A stretch of 64,000 nucleotides of DNA from NCBI RefSeq assembly GCF_014841125.1, contig NZ_JACYTQ010000001.1, positions 1,238,243 to 1,302,242 of the forward strand, in the 5' to 3' direction. This document shows positions 28,160 through 37,791 of this stretch, in pieces (within the stretch, counting starts at the first letter, position 1; each line of letters begins with the position of its first letter). The DNA comes from Echinicola arenosa (GTDB lineage: Bacteria > Bacteroidota > Bacteroidia > Cytophagales > Cyclobacteriaceae). The notes under the pieces were generated by a model. The model did not search any database. It was not told the DNA's origin and saw nothing but the letters and a program-made list of their open reading frames with translations. The position numbers were made by a program, and so were the translations under genes.

Positions 28160-28765
28160 TCACTGTTCAGCATAAAATTCTTCAGTCAGTTGTCGCATAA
28201 AGTCCGTCAACTCCTCCCTTCCTACGGCTGTAGCACTTGACGTCACGAAGTACAAAGGAGCTTCTTCAAATATAGTCTTCGACGTAGCCATAAACTTCTG
28301 GATATTCCCCTTTACCTTGCTGACCGATAATTTATCGGCTTTGGTAAACACCAAAACAATAGGCACGCCATTTTGAGCACACCAAAGGATAAACTCCAGG
28401 TCTTTCTTTTGCGGGTCAAGTCTGCTATCAATCAAAACGAAAGTAGCTTGAAGATTTTCCCGATTGGTCAGGTATCCTTTGATCATTTTCTCCCAATCAG
28501 ACTTTAAGGTCTTGCTCACCTGAGCAAATCCATACCCGGGCAAATCCACAATAAACCATTTTCCATCAGCCTCAAAATGATTGATAAGCTGAGTTTTACC
28601 CGGTTTTCCAGATATTTTGGCCAGGCTCTTATTATTGGTCAGCATATTGATCAATGAGCTTTTCCCTACATTGGATCTGCCTATAAAAGCAAACTCCGGT
28701 TTGTTGGGAGTTGGGCACTTTCTATAGTCTGAATTACTTGTTAAAAATGTCGCCTTCTTAATCAT
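28160..28765 (-). CDS. engB: Ribosome biogenesis GTP-binding protein EngB/YsxC
   Basis: 201 aa small GTPase needed for 50S assembly. P-loop GRSNVGKSSLIN, switch region KPGKTQLIN, DLPGYGFA (G3) and FTKADKLS (G4) are all present. The ATG giving MIKKATFLTSN is preferred to a GTG 18 bases upstream because family members start here. Confidence 0.96.
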   Translation of the reverse strand: MIKKATFLTSNSDYRKCPTPNKPEFAFIGRSNVGKSSLINMLTNNKSLAKISGKPGKTQLINHFEADGKWFIVDLPGYGFAQVSKTLKSDWEKMIKGYLTNRENLQATFVLIDSRLDPQKKDLEFILWCAQNGVPIVLVFTKADKLSVSKVKGNIQKFMATSKTIFEEAPLYFVTSSATAVGREELTDFMRQLTEEFYAEQ

Positions 28766-28888
28766 TTCCTTCTCATTTTTCACAAAGGTAAGCCTTTCCT
28801 TCCAAAACCCTTACACCAATTAATCTTTAACATTTTTCCATTGCTCGTGTTTACTTAGTAATATTGCGCATCCAAACAGAGTAATTCA

Positions 28889-29611
28889 ATGTCAGTAGTT
28901 CCCTACAAAGATCAACAAGAAGGAAAAAAGGCCCAAGTGGCCAACATGTTCAACAATATCAGCAAGCGTTATGATTTACTGAACCATCTCCTGAGTCTGG
29001 GCATTGATATTACATGGAGGAAAAAAGCCATCAAAATGCTTCAGAAAGATCAGCCAAAGCTGATCTTGGATATTGCTACTGGTACTGGTGACTTTGCTAT
29101 TGAAGCGCTGGCGCTGAACCCCGAAAAGGTAATCGGAGTGGATATTTCCGAAGGCATGTTGGCTGAAGGCAAAAAGAAAATCAAAAACAAAAAGCTGGAT
29201 CACCTTATTGAGTTACAAATGGGTGATTCCGAAAAGTTGCTTTTTGAAGAAAATAAATTTGATGCTGTCATCGTTTCCTTTGGGGTAAGAAACTTCGAAA
29301 ACTTGGAGAAAGGACTTGCGGATATGTTCCGTGTACTTAAACCAGGAGGCAAAGTGGTGATCATTGAATTCTCCAAGCCTAAAAAGTTTCCTCTTAAGCA
29401 AGGATACAATTTTTATTTCAAGTATATTTTACCTCAGATAGGCAAGCTTATATCCAAAGATCAATCTGCCTATACTTATTTACCTGAGTCAGTACAGGCT
29501 TTCCCTGATGGGGATGATTTTCTGACAGTGTTAAAGAAAGTAGGTTTTACCAATACAAAATGCAGACCGCTGACATTCGGCATAAGCTCAATTTATATCG
29601 GAGAAAAATAA
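28889..29611 (+). CDS. ubiE: Demethylmenaquinone methyltransferase
   Basis: Last step of menaquinone synthesis, SAM dependent. 240 aa. [20 protein letters not shown] is the usual start, the SAM motif is [15 protein letters not shown], and [18 protein letters not shown] follows. Bacteroidota use menaquinone, so MenG activity is expected. The 3' end overlaps the next gene by 52 bases. Confidence 0.96.
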   Translation: MSVVPYKDQQEGKKAQVANMFNNISKRYDLLNHLLSLGIDITWRKKAIKMLQKDQPKLILDIATGTGDFAIEALALNPEKVIGVDISEGMLAEGKKKIKNKKLDHLIELQMGDSEKLLFEENKFDAVIVSFGVRNFENLEKGLADMFRVLKPGGKVVIIEFSKPKKFPLKQGYNFYFKYILPQIGKLISKDQSAYTYLPESVQAFPDGDDFLTVLKKVGFTNTKCRPLTFGISSIYIGEK

Positions 29612-30336
29612 GCCTCACGGCTATTTTCTCTTTACTATTATTGTGTCCACTTTTTGCGCAGAGCAGTTATGCTCCGCTTAACCAGTCTGGCCAAGACAAC
29701 CAGTTTCTCAGCTACGGCTTCTTTTTGGCTGGTCACACGTCTAGCCTAAGGCTTAAATACAGCAATGCCTATATGGATCCAACGCAGACCCAATACAGGC
29801 AAATACAAAGCATCATGCCTGTATTTTCTCCTGGCTTTTCTTTGGGTTTCTTACTTACCTTCAGGTTGCACGATCAGCTTAATTTTTTAGCTACTCCCAA
29901 AGTTGGTTTTTACGAATACCAGACTGATATCAATTATTTCCGGGATGATGATTTTGAACAAACTGGAGTTGGAGTGAGGACAGAATCAATCATAACCGAA
30001 GCCACCATGGTGGAGTTGCCTTTGATATTTAAGTATAAATCCATGCGCTTCAACAATACCCGAATGTTCTTTACAGGAGGAGCCAACCCGATGTTTAGGA
30101 CCAAGTCCCAAGACGAAGCAGACGCAGATCCACTGGTCATAAAAGGAAAGGATGTGGCTTTGGAGCTGGGTATGGGATTCGATTTTTACTTTAAATTCTT
30201 CAAATTCTCCCCCGAAATCAGGTTTTCCCATGGCCTATCAAATATCTATGAACCAGCAACCACTGAGCCTGAATTTGCCGGTGCCATTGAAGAATTGAGA
30301 AGAAAATCCATCACCGTATTGCTGAACTTCCAGTAA
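29560..30336 (+). CDS. porT: Outer-membrane beta-barrel protein PorT of the type IX secretion system
   Basis: 258 aa. The n-region NLYRRK and hydrophobic core with cleavage after LFAQ form a signal peptide preceded by about 15 extra residues. The mature part has the PorT-like barrel strands ([51 protein letters not shown]) and ends in the strand SITVLLNFQ. The neighbour ubiE is the gene next to porT in other Bacteroidota, which supports the name. No other ATG lies between the overlap and the signal, so the 52-base overlap is probably real. Confidence 0.82.
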   Translation: MQTADIRHKLNLYRRKISLTAIFSLLLLCPLFAQSSYAPLNQSGQDNQFLSYGFFLAGHTSSLRLKYSNAYMDPTQTQYRQIQSIMPVFSPGFSLGFLLTFRLHDQLNFLATPKVGFYEYQTDINYFRDDDFEQTGVGVRTESIITEATMVELPLIFKYKSMRFNNTRMFFTGGANPMFRTKSQDEADADPLVIKGKDVALELGMGFDFYFKFFKFSPEIRFSHGLSNIYEPATTEPEFAGAIEELRRKSITVLLNFQ

Positions 30337-30436
30337 ATCACTCCGAAAAAGGTATAAATTCATATCGATGCGAACCACATTTATCCTTATCTGTTTGTAT
30401 ATTGATAGAATATTCTTTTACCATAACCAAGGAAGC

Positions 30437-30760
30437 ATGACTACTAAAAAATCATCATTTGAAGAAGTAGAAAACTTACTCCAGGAAATCGGCCACAAAA
30501 TCGAGGAATTGATTGCAAAAGGAGCTGAAGCTGGCGGAGAAGCAAAGGTAGAGGTTGAAAAGAAAGTCAAGGAATTAAGAAAAGATAAGGAATCTTTAGA
30601 AAAGGAATTTACCAAACGTCGTAAAGACTTTGAGGAAAAATACCAATCCAGAAGAGAAAGTATCAGCCCTATGCTGGAAAAATCTAAAGAACATTTCAAA
30701 GCTGGCTTAAAAGAGTTATCTGACGCCATGAAAACACTTTTTAACAATAACCAAGCATAA
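30437..30760 (+). CDS. Small coiled-coil protein
   Basis: 107 aa, almost entirely charged Lys/Glu helix, with heptads from about residue 5 to 80 (VENLLQEIGHKIEELI, KVEVEKKVKELRKDKESLEKEF). It has no signal or membrane segment. Function unknown; such short coiled coils can be chaperone-like or structural. The ATG giving MTTKKSSF is chosen since the longer frame begins with a non-conserved hydrophobic stretch. Confidence 0.7.
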   Translation: MTTKKSSFEEVENLLQEIGHKIEELIAKGAEAGGEAKVEVEKKVKELRKDKESLEKEFTKRRKDFEEKYQSRRESISPMLEKSKEHFKAGLKELSDAMKTLFNNNQA

Positions 30761-30851
30761 ACTAACGACCTTTTAAAATCATAAAACTTCATTACTGTCT
30801 TTAGTTTACAAAGTAGTGATGGATGCGGATATTTTTTGATTAATTTTGAGC

Positions 30852-32753
30852 ATGAATTACCTTTCTGTAGAAAATCTCTCTAAGGCTTTTGGAGAAAAGC
30901 CACTCTTTAATAAAATCTCATTTGGAATAGATCAAGGGCAAAAAGTAGCCCTAGTAGGCATTAATGGGGCAGGAAAATCCACCTTGATGAAAATCATCAT
31001 GGGCATCGAAGTAGCCGATGAAGGAGAAATCGCAATCAATCAAACTGTAAAAATAGCTTATGTCCACCAAAACCCTGTTTTTGATGGCAACCTATCCATT
31101 TACCAAACCATATTTTCAGACTCTTCCAGTGAAATTCTCAATGTCATTGAGCAATATCAGAAAGCAATGGTAGCTGCCCAGTCAGGCAAGGAAAATAGTG
31201 ATGAGCTGAACAATTTGATGGAAAAAATGGACAGGCTTCAGGCTTGGGATTTTGAATATCAGGTCAAAGAGGTTCTTGGAAAATTAGGTCTCCATGACAC
31301 TGACCTTCCTGTAGGAAATTTATCCGGTGGACAAAGGAAGCGTGTTGCTTTGGCAAAAGCTATCCTAGAAAAACCGGATTTGTTACTTTTGGATGAGCCC
31401 ACCAACCATTTGGACTTAAAAACCATCGAGTGGCTCGAGGATTACCTATCAAAGGCCAACCTTTCAATATTTATGGTTACCCACGATAGATATTTCTTGG
31501 AAAAGGTCACCAATGAAATCCTTGAATTGGATGCAGGTAAGATTTTCAGGTACACGGGTAATTATAGTTATTTCTTGGACAAAAAAGCTGAGCGAAGAGA
31601 AATAGAAGCGACAGAACAAGAAAAGGCAAAAAGCCTCTATAAGAAAGAGCTGGATTGGATCAGAAGACAACCAAAGGCCAGAGGCACCAAAGCCAAATAC
31701 AGAATTGATGCATTTGAAGCCACCAAGGAGAAAGCCTTCCAAAAGAAAGAGGAAAGAGAAATTGAACTTCAAGTATCTTCTCAAAGATTAGGGAGTAAGA
31801 TCATAGAAATAGAAAAGCTTTCCAAAAGCTATGATGACAAAACCATCATCAAAGACTTTACCTACACTTTTAAAAAAGGTGATAAAATTGGTATTGTAGG
31901 TCCAAACGGAGCTGGCAAGACCACTTTCCTCAACATGATCACTGGCATGCTGCCTCCTGACTCGGGCAACATTGCCATTGGGCAGACGACCGCTTTTGGC
32001 TATTATAAGCAAGAAGAAAGCTCCTTCGATGAAGAGAAACGCTTAATTGATATAGTTAAAGAAGTTGCAGAAGTGGTTACCTTGGCCAAAGGCAATACCA
32101 TCACCGCTTCCCAATTCCTCAATCAATTTGGTTTTCCGCCAAAACAACAGCATACGCCTATCGCCAAACTTAGCGGGGGAGAACGAAGAAGGTTGCAATT
32201 GCTGATGGTTTTGATCAAGAATCCTAACTTTTTGATTCTCGATGAGCCAACCAATGACTTGGACATAGTCACGTTAAATACTTTGGAAGAGTTTCTGGAC
32301 AATTTCCCTGGCTGCTTGATCATTGTTTCCCATGACAGGTATTTTATGGATAGATTGGTAGATCACCTCTTTGTGTTTCGAGGAGAGGGAGAAATCAAAG
32401 ATTTCCCAGGCAACTATACCGACTTGAGAGAATGGGAAAAAAAACAGGATGCCCTTGAAGCACTCAAAAAACAAGAAGAAAAAATTCAAGAAACCAATAA
32501 AAAGGTTGCCGAAACTAGTAATAAAGCCAACAAGGCTTCTTTTAAACAAAAGCAAGAGTTTAAGCAAATCCAGACAGAAATAGGTCAACTGGAGCAACAA
32601 AAAGAAGAACTGGTTAATAAGATCAATGCAGGAACAGAAGATCATGAAGCTTTGCTAGACTGGTCTACCAGTATTCAAGGCATTGATGAAAAACTAGAAG
32701 AATTGGAGTTCCGTTGGCTTGAGTTAAGTGAATTAGACGACATTATGGATTAA
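30852..32753 (+). CDS. ABC-F family ATPase (Uup-like)
   Basis: 633 aa with two ABC domains and no membrane part; these proteins act on the ribosome. First domain: Walker A GINGAGKST, signature LSGGQRKR, Walker B LLLDEPTNHLD. Linker helices contain RRQPKARGTKAKYRID. Second domain: GPNGAGKTT, LSGGERRR, FLILDEPTNDLD. A Lys/Glu-rich C-terminal coiled coil of about 90 residues resembles Uup. A TTG two codons upstream is less likely than the ATG. Confidence 0.93.
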   Translation: MNYLSVENLSKAFGEKPLFNKISFGIDQGQKVALVGINGAGKSTLMKIIMGIEVADEGEIAINQTVKIAYVHQNPVFDGNLSIYQTIFSDSSSEILNVIEQYQKAMVAAQSGKENSDELNNLMEKMDRLQAWDFEYQVKEVLGKLGLHDTDLPVGNLSGGQRKRVALAKAILEKPDLLLLDEPTNHLDLKTIEWLEDYLSKANLSIFMVTHDRYFLEKVTNEILELDAGKIFRYTGNYSYFLDKKAERREIEATEQEKAKSLYKKELDWIRRQPKARGTKAKYRIDAFEATKEKAFQKKEEREIELQVSSQRLGSKIIEIEKLSKSYDDKTIIKDFTYTFKKGDKIGIVGPNGAGKTTFLNMITGMLPPDSGNIAIGQTTAFGYYKQEESSFDEEKRLIDIVKEVAEVVTLAKGNTITASQFLNQFGFPPKQQHTPIAKLSGGERRRLQLLMVLIKNPNFLILDEPTNDLDIVTLNTLEEFLDNFPGCLIIVSHDRYFMDRLVDHLFVFRGEGEIKDFPGNYTDLREWEKKQDALEALKKQEEKIQETNKKVAETSNKANKASFKQKQEFKQIQTEIGQLEQQKEELVNKINAGTEDHEALLDWSTSIQGIDEKLEELEFRWLELSELDDIMD

Positions 32754-32754
32754 C

Positions 32755-33774
32755 ATGAAAGAAAAAGAATTTGTTATCATTGGTGCCGGACAATGCGGGC
32801 TTTCCGCAGGAAGATTTCTACAAAAAGCTGGCAAAGACTTTGTCATTCTAGACCAGCACAGAGAAATTGGAGACTCATGGAGAAACCGCTATGGTTCCCT
32901 CCAACTTTTCACTCCTGCTGCCTATAGTCAATTGCCGGACCTCCCCATGGCTTTGTCTCCGAAGGCAAGGCCTACCAAAGATCAGATAGCAGATTATTTT
33001 TCAAGATATGCCACCCATTTCGAGCTACCGATTCATACAAAAAACACTGTCTCCAAGGTGGTTAAAAAAGATGATCACTTCATCGTCAAGTCTTCTTTCG
33101 AGGAAATTCAGGCGAAACACGTGATCGTAGCCAATGGACAATGCCAAAAACCAAACACCCCTGAATGGGCTGATAAACTCTCTATTCCATTTATACATAG
33201 TTCTCAATATAGAACACCTATTTCAATCAAAGGGAAAAAAGTATTGGTCGTAGGTGGAGGAAACTCTGGAGCGCAAATAGTCGCTGAACTTACTTCTTAC
33301 TTCAATGTCCATTGGTCATTGAATAAGAAGCCAAACTTCAAGTCGCTATATGTATTTGGCAAGAACAGGCTTTGGTGGGGAGATAAGCTAAATGTACTTT
33401 CCAAGCCAGTAAAGGAGAAGCAAATCAGAAAAGGTGAACCAACCTACCTTTATGATGATTTGAAGAAAAAAATCAAAAAGGCCACAAAGTGCTCAGAAGT
33501 AGTCAAAGCAGAAGGCAATCAAGTCACTTTCGCTGATGGAAAAAGCTTAGAAGTCGATTTTGTTTTATTTGCCACTGGATTCCAGCCTGACTTTAGCTTT
33601 ATCCAAGTCGATGGTTTTGAGCACGATCTCAACCAGCTTCGGGAACAAGATGGCATTTCAAATATAACAGGACTTTATTTCTTGGGCATCCCCTACCAAA
33701 GGAGCCGTAGCTCTCAGCTTATCTATGGTAGTCAAAAAGATGCCGCATTCATTGTCCAGAAAGCTTGTGAATAA
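32755..33774 (+). CDS. Flavin-containing monooxygenase-like NAD(P)/FAD protein
   Basis: 339 aa. Two dinucleotide folds: FAD at VIIGAGQCGLSAGRFL (residues 7-22) and NADPH at VLVVGGGNSGAQIVAEL. The ATGFQPDFSF motif near the end is typical of FMO/CzcO-like proteins. The stretch ...GDSWRNRYGSLQLFTP is also characteristic. Substrate unknown. It follows the ABC-F gene by one base, so both are on one transcript, and converges with the nucleoside phosphorylase (3-base gap). Confidence 0.85.
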   Translation: MKEKEFVIIGAGQCGLSAGRFLQKAGKDFVILDQHREIGDSWRNRYGSLQLFTPAAYSQLPDLPMALSPKARPTKDQIADYFSRYATHFELPIHTKNTVSKVVKKDDHFIVKSSFEEIQAKHVIVANGQCQKPNTPEWADKLSIPFIHSSQYRTPISIKGKKVLVVGGGNSGAQIVAELTSYFNVHWSLNKKPNFKSLYVFGKNRLWWGDKLNVLSKPVKEKQIRKGEPTYLYDDLKKKIKKATKCSEVVKAEGNQVTFADGKSLEVDFVLFATGFQPDFSFIQVDGFEHDLNQLREQDGISNITGLYFLGIPYQRSRSSQLIYGSQKDAAFIVQKACE

Positions 33775-33777
33775 AAA

Positions 33778-34641
33778 TCAAATATGCTCCAAGGTGTGCA
33801 AGATCAACCGATCAACTACTGCCGCTGGATCATCCACAAACTCTTTGGTAATTCGATTGGCTACAATGGCATTCAAGCTAAGTACTTCGTGCCCTAACAT
33901 TTTACCCATGGCATAGTATCCTGCGGTTTCCATCTCAAAATTGGTAAGACGGAAGCCGTCTACATCCAGCCCAGCCAAACGCTCAATTATATCGGGAATG
34001 GCAGGTTTAAGCCTCACCTCTCTCCCTTGAGGACCAAAGAATCCTGGACACGTCACCGTGTTTCCTTTAATAATTTCTCCTTTACACAATCGATCCAAAA
34101 GGATCTCTGAGCCATGAAAGCAGTAAGGAGTAAAATGAAGCCTTAATGCTTCTTGCACTCCTTTTGCCACCTCCTTTTCCTTTGAGGTAGATTCGGTCAC
34201 ATAATATTGCATCAATGTATCCAGACCTACTCCATATTCAGAAGCCACCAAAGCTCCAGCAGGGATTTCTTCCCTCATGCTTCCTGAAGTCCCTACCCTT
34301 ACAATATTTAGAATAGTGTGTTTGTCCTTCACCTTGCGAGTTTGGAGATCAATATTGACCAAGGCATCCAATTCAGTCAGAAAGATTTCGATGTTATCTG
34401 TTCCCATCCCAGTACTCATCACACTCAATCGCTTCCCCTTGTAGGTTCCCGTATGTGTTACAAATTCACGCTTGGCGACTTTAGCTTCTATTTCATCAAA
34501 GTACTTCGAAATACTGGCTACTCTTTCTGGATCACCCACCGTAATAACAGATGAAGCCAGAAATTCTGGCTTCAAATTTAAATGGTAGATACTTCCATCC
34601 GGATTAATAATAAGTTCCGATGCAGGAATTACATTACTCAT
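33778..34641 (-). CDS. Nucleoside phosphorylase, uridine phosphorylase type
   Basis: 287 aa. Splits nucleosides with phosphate for pyrimidine salvage. Phosphate-site ITVGDPERVASIS, then STGMGTDNIEIFLTELDALVN, RVGTSGSMREEIPAGALV, and NFEMETAGYYAMGKML for the ribose. The start ATG overlaps the end of trhO by eight bases; a much longer frame runs across trhO and is not real. Uridine is the likeliest base, but purine nucleosides cannot be excluded. Confidence 0.9.
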   Translation of the reverse strand: MSNVIPASELIINPDGSIYHLNLKPEFLASSVITVGDPERVASISKYFDEIEAKVAKREFVTHTGTYKGKRLSVMSTGMGTDNIEIFLTELDALVNIDLQTRKVKDKHTILNIVRVGTSGSMREEIPAGALVASEYGVGLDTLMQYYVTESTSKEKEVAKGVQEALRLHFTPYCFHGSEILLDRLCKGEIIKGNTVTCPGFFGPQGREVRLKPAIPDIIERLAGLDVDGFRLTNFEMETAGYYAMGKMLGHEVLSLNAIVANRITKEFVDDPAAVVDRLILHTLEHI

Positions 34642-35617
34642 GAATGATAGATTTGATTTTCTCTTTATCAGGTTTTCGGTACAGTCCTTTATAAGGGTTA
34701 TAACCGTTGGTGTTTTTCTGGTAATAGCCCGTTCCATCGTATGGTCTCTTTTCTGGATGTTCCTTACATTCGTCAGAACAAGCCCCTTCATATTTCCATC
34801 CGCACTCTTCGCAAATAGGAACATGGATATTACATACTGGATTGGCACAATTGACCATACGATCAGAAATCTTTCCACAGCAGTGGCACTTTGAAATCAC
34901 CTTAGGGTTAACTTTATTGACATCTACAGCCACTCTGTTATCGAAAACATAACACTTTCCTTCGAAGTCTTCCCCTCCAGCTTCCATGCCGTACTTGATA
35001 ATTCCACCGTGAAGTTGATAAACGTCCTCAAAACCTTGCTCCAACAAATAGGCAGAAGCCTTCTCACACTTAATCCCTCCTGTACAATAGGTCAAAACCT
35101 TCTTACCCTTTAAATGCTCCAGTTCATTGATCTTCTCAGGAAAGTCCCTGAAATTATCAATATCCAAAGTAATGGCGTTTTTAAAACGTCCCAATTCATG
35201 CTCATAGTTAGACCTCACATCCAAAATCACCACTTCTTCCTGGTCCTTCAAAGCTTTGAACTCTTCTGGCTCCAAATGTTTTCCAGTACGCACATTAGGA
35301 TTAACATGCTTTAAGCTCGAATGTACAATTTCCGGCTTTACCCTTACATGAATTTTGGTAAAGGCATGTTTGTCCATTTGGTCGATTTTAAATTCGGTCT
35401 TGGCAAATCTAGGATCAGACTTCACATATTCCATGTACTTCTCACAATCCTCCTTCAAACCAGAAACCGTTCCGTTCAGCCCTTCTGATGAAATAATAAC
35501 TCTTCCCAAAATATTGTTCTCTATACAAAACAGGTGATGTTCCTCCCTGTAAGTTTCAGGATCTTTGATCTCCGAATAACAATAATAAAGTAATACGTTG
35601 TAATCTAAATTCTCCAT
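34634..35617 (-). CDS. trhO: tRNA uridine(34) hydroxylase, rhodanese-like
   Basis: 327 aa. Hydroxylates U34 of certain tRNAs. N-terminal acylphosphatase-like domain (LLYYCYSEIKDPE...GLNGTVSG), rhodanese domain with the active Cys in TYCTGGIKCEKASAYL, then a C-terminal cysteine-rich zinc part (CHCCGKISDRMVNCANPVCN...CEECGWKYEGACSDEC). All these match TrhO/YceA proteins. The following nucleoside phosphorylase start overlaps its stop. Confidence 0.94.
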   Translation of the reverse strand: MENLDYNVLLYYCYSEIKDPETYREEHHLFCIENNILGRVIISSEGLNGTVSGLKEDCEKYMEYVKSDPRFAKTEFKIDQMDKHAFTKIHVRVKPEIVHSSLKHVNPNVRTGKHLEPEEFKALKDQEEVVILDVRSNYEHELGRFKNAITLDIDNFRDFPEKINELEHLKGKKVLTYCTGGIKCEKASAYLLEQGFEDVYQLHGGIIKYGMEAGGEDFEGKCYVFDNRVAVDVNKVNPKVISKCHCCGKISDRMVNCANPVCNIHVPICEECGWKYEGACSDECKEHPEKRPYDGTGYYQKNTNGYNPYKGLYRKPDKEKIKSIIHE

Positions 35618-35684
35618 AACTGATGCCCTGATTCCAGCAGGGTGTTTTGGTTTTGATGTTTGCTAAATATACTAATTAAATGAT

Positions 35685-36323
35685 TTACTGTTTGATAGGA
35701 GCAGCAGGATTCCCAAAAACGGTTGCATCATCCTCCACATCGGAAATGACCACTGAACCTGCACCAACTCTGGCATTTTCACCAATTTTCACTCCAGAAA
35801 CTACGGTTACACCAGAACCGATGAAAGCCCCTTTACCAATAGATACGCCTGAATTGATCACAGCTCCTGCTCCGATCTGAGCAAAGTCAGCTACTTTTAC
35901 ACCATGATCCAAAATAGCACCAGAATGGAAAATACCATGACTGCCCACCTCAGAGGCAGCACCTATGTTTACGCGGGCATTGATAAAGTTTCCATGTCCA
36001 ATGACTGCGTCAGTTGAAATATAGGCTGTTTTGTGAACAGCATTGATGGGTTGGACTTTTCTTCTTTCGTTCAAAAGCTTCACCAAGAACTGTCGGTACT
36101 GGTTATCATCTACCGCCACAAAAGCTTCACACTTTTTCCCTATTAATTTCAAATAGCCATCATCCTCTGGATTTCCCAACACAGGCACCACATTCAGCTC
36201 TGTTCCGTGTAGGGATTCATCTTCATCCAAAAAACCGTAGACCACTACTTCATTGCTATTGAAAATCTCCAACGCTGGGTGAGCAATTCCTTTTGCGCCT
36301 AATATGATTACCGGTTTATCCAT
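35685..36323 (-). CDS. NeuD/PglD-family sugar O- or N-acyltransferase
   Basis: 212 aa. An N-terminal Rossmann-like part PVIILGAKGIAHPALEIF is followed by about ten left-handed beta-helix hexapeptide turns (GIFHSGAILDHGVKVADFAQIGAGAVI...). It ends VFGNPAAPIKQ. The NeuD family acetylates sialic or related sugars. No other sialic acid or capsule genes are near, so its job is unclear. Confidence 0.83.
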   Translation of the reverse strand: MDKPVIILGAKGIAHPALEIFNSNEVVVYGFLDEDESLHGTELNVVPVLGNPEDDGYLKLIGKKCEAFVAVDDNQYRQFLVKLLNERRKVQPINAVHKTAYISTDAVIGHGNFINARVNIGAASEVGSHGIFHSGAILDHGVKVADFAQIGAGAVINSGVSIGKGAFIGSGVTVVSGVKIGENARVGAGSVVISDVEDDATVFGNPAAPIKQ

Positions 36324-36382
36324 TTTCTCTTTTTGATTTAGTCCGCAAAATTACGGCAAATTCCCAACCTAACCAAAAAACA

Positions 36383-37681
36383 CTACTTCCTTGGCCTGAG
36401 CAAGTTCTGACCAATTTTACAGTCCAAGCATTTCTTCTGGCTACAGTAGTGATGGTGCATGCCTATCATGGCCTGAGAATCAAACGCGTTTTGAGGTTGC
36501 CAATTTTCTTGCAAATAAGATCTAACGATACTGTTTTCCTCCGCCGGAACTCCTTGCAAAAAATCAAAACATCGTTCCTTCCAAGCTGGATCGTCGGTAT
36601 AATTTCCATAGGCAAACCACAGCGGCACAACGAAGTTAATTCCCAATAGATTGATCATTCTTTTGCTCAACACCCGGTTTTGACTCTTCAAACTCGCCTT
36701 ACCCAGTTGGTAATGATGCTCCCAATAGTTGCTTGGCTTTACTTGAAATATTGGAAGCAAATCCTCCACGCTATTGACCTCTTCTTTCAAAGCTGAAAAC
36801 AAATTGGGACCATGAGAAAGAATTGATGCCAATTGGGCGATTCTAACCGAGGGATAATTACTGGGTCGAACACTCATAAACTTCCATTCAGAAGAGAAAA
36901 ATGGTTCACTCAAACCATATTTGGACTGATAAAAACCATATTCTCTTTTTACAAAAGAAGTATAGTCATCACTTATCTCTACATCCCTCTGATGAAACCC
37001 TGCCTGCCCTAACAATAAAGCTTCCTGTACCAAAGGTTGACCACTATGTTTCTTCAGAATCTTATAAGGAAGTGATCTTGCCAGCTTAAGCATCGCAGAA
37101 CTGTTTACCTTAAATCCAAAACAGTAGAACAGCCATCTGTAGGTCACTTCTTCCCAATCACCTGCCGTCAGCTCAACTTCTTTTTTGATAACATTCGCCT
37201 TCTCATACAAGCGCTCTACCAAAGCCTTTTCCAGCATTGAAAACTTGATTATATCTCCAACACTGTCCAAAAACTCTCCACAAAGCAAACCCTTTGAAGG
37301 AGCAATCAAGCGCTCATAGTTTCTGATCACATCCAAAAACACCCTTCCCTTTAATTCCAAAGTTGGAATTAAAGTACCATCCTTATGTTTTATATCTGTA
37401 TCATGCTCCCAAACAACATGAAGGATCACAGACTCATAGTTATCGTCCTGCTCATGACCATGCGCATTCCATCCAGAGCTTTTAAGATGAACTTCTATGT
37501 TCCCATGATATTCAATGTTTCCGAGTATTATTTGGGATTCTAAAAAATCAGGACCTTCATGAAAGTTATGATAGCCTATTTTTTTAACACTTAATGGTAC
37601 TCCTGAAACTGTTTTGAGATCAAGCTTTTCGAAATATTGGTACTTCCATACAGCTTGGATAAAGTTTTCCTGAAAATTCAT
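36383..37681 (-). CDS. DUF2851 family protein
   Basis: 432 aa cytoplasmic protein of a family widespread in Bacteroidota with no known function. The N-terminus FQENFIQAVWKYQYFEKLDLKT and the ...YHNFHEGPDFLESQIILGNIEYHGNIEVHLKSS block are the family marks; a nuclease-like fold has been proposed for such motifs but I cannot confirm it. The C-terminus has a cysteine cluster HHHYCSQKKCLDCKIG that could bind metal. ATG used in preference to the TTG two codons upstream. Confidence 0.85.
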   Translation of the reverse strand: MNFQENFIQAVWKYQYFEKLDLKTVSGVPLSVKKIGYHNFHEGPDFLESQIILGNIEYHGNIEVHLKSSGWNAHGHEQDDNYESVILHVVWEHDTDIKHKDGTLIPTLELKGRVFLDVIRNYERLIAPSKGLLCGEFLDSVGDIIKFSMLEKALVERLYEKANVIKKEVELTAGDWEEVTYRWLFYCFGFKVNSSAMLKLARSLPYKILKKHSGQPLVQEALLLGQAGFHQRDVEISDDYTSFVKREYGFYQSKYGLSEPFFSSEWKFMSVRPSNYPSVRIAQLASILSHGPNLFSALKEEVNSVEDLLPIFQVKPSNYWEHHYQLGKASLKSQNRVLSKRMINLLGINFVVPLWFAYGNYTDDPAWKERCFDFLQGVPAEENSIVRSYLQENWQPQNAFDSQAMIGMHHHYCSQKKCLDCKIGQNLLRPRK

Positions 37682-37699
37682 TGCCAAAAAAATTAATTA

Positions 37700-37727
37700 A
37701 AAAGATAAGACCTAAAGGCCTGAACAA
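37700..37727 (-). promoter_or_regulatory. Possible promoter of the DUF2851 gene
   Basis: On the minus strand TTG, 17 bases, TATCTTTT: one mismatch to TAnnTTTG, with spacing at the short end of the usual range. Leader about 15 bases. Confidence 0.35.
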
Positions 37728-37768
37728 CTCTTTAATTTAGGCATTTTTTTTTCAAAAAACAGGAAACC

Positions 37769-37791
37769 ACTGTAAGTCTATCACTTACAGT
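37769..37791 (-). terminator. Hairpin at the end of pyrF
   Basis: A perfect 9-bp stem ACTGTAAGT / ACTTACAGT overlaps the pyrF stop codon. On the minus strand it is followed by a T-rich but broken tail (GGTTTCCTGTTTTTTG), so termination may be moderate. Confidence 0.6.

Noticed and set aside
34642..34878. Upstream extension of the nucleoside phosphorylase frame
   Set aside because: It runs inside trhO on the same strand, and the added residues do not look like phosphorylase sequence. The ATG at 34641 fits the family.
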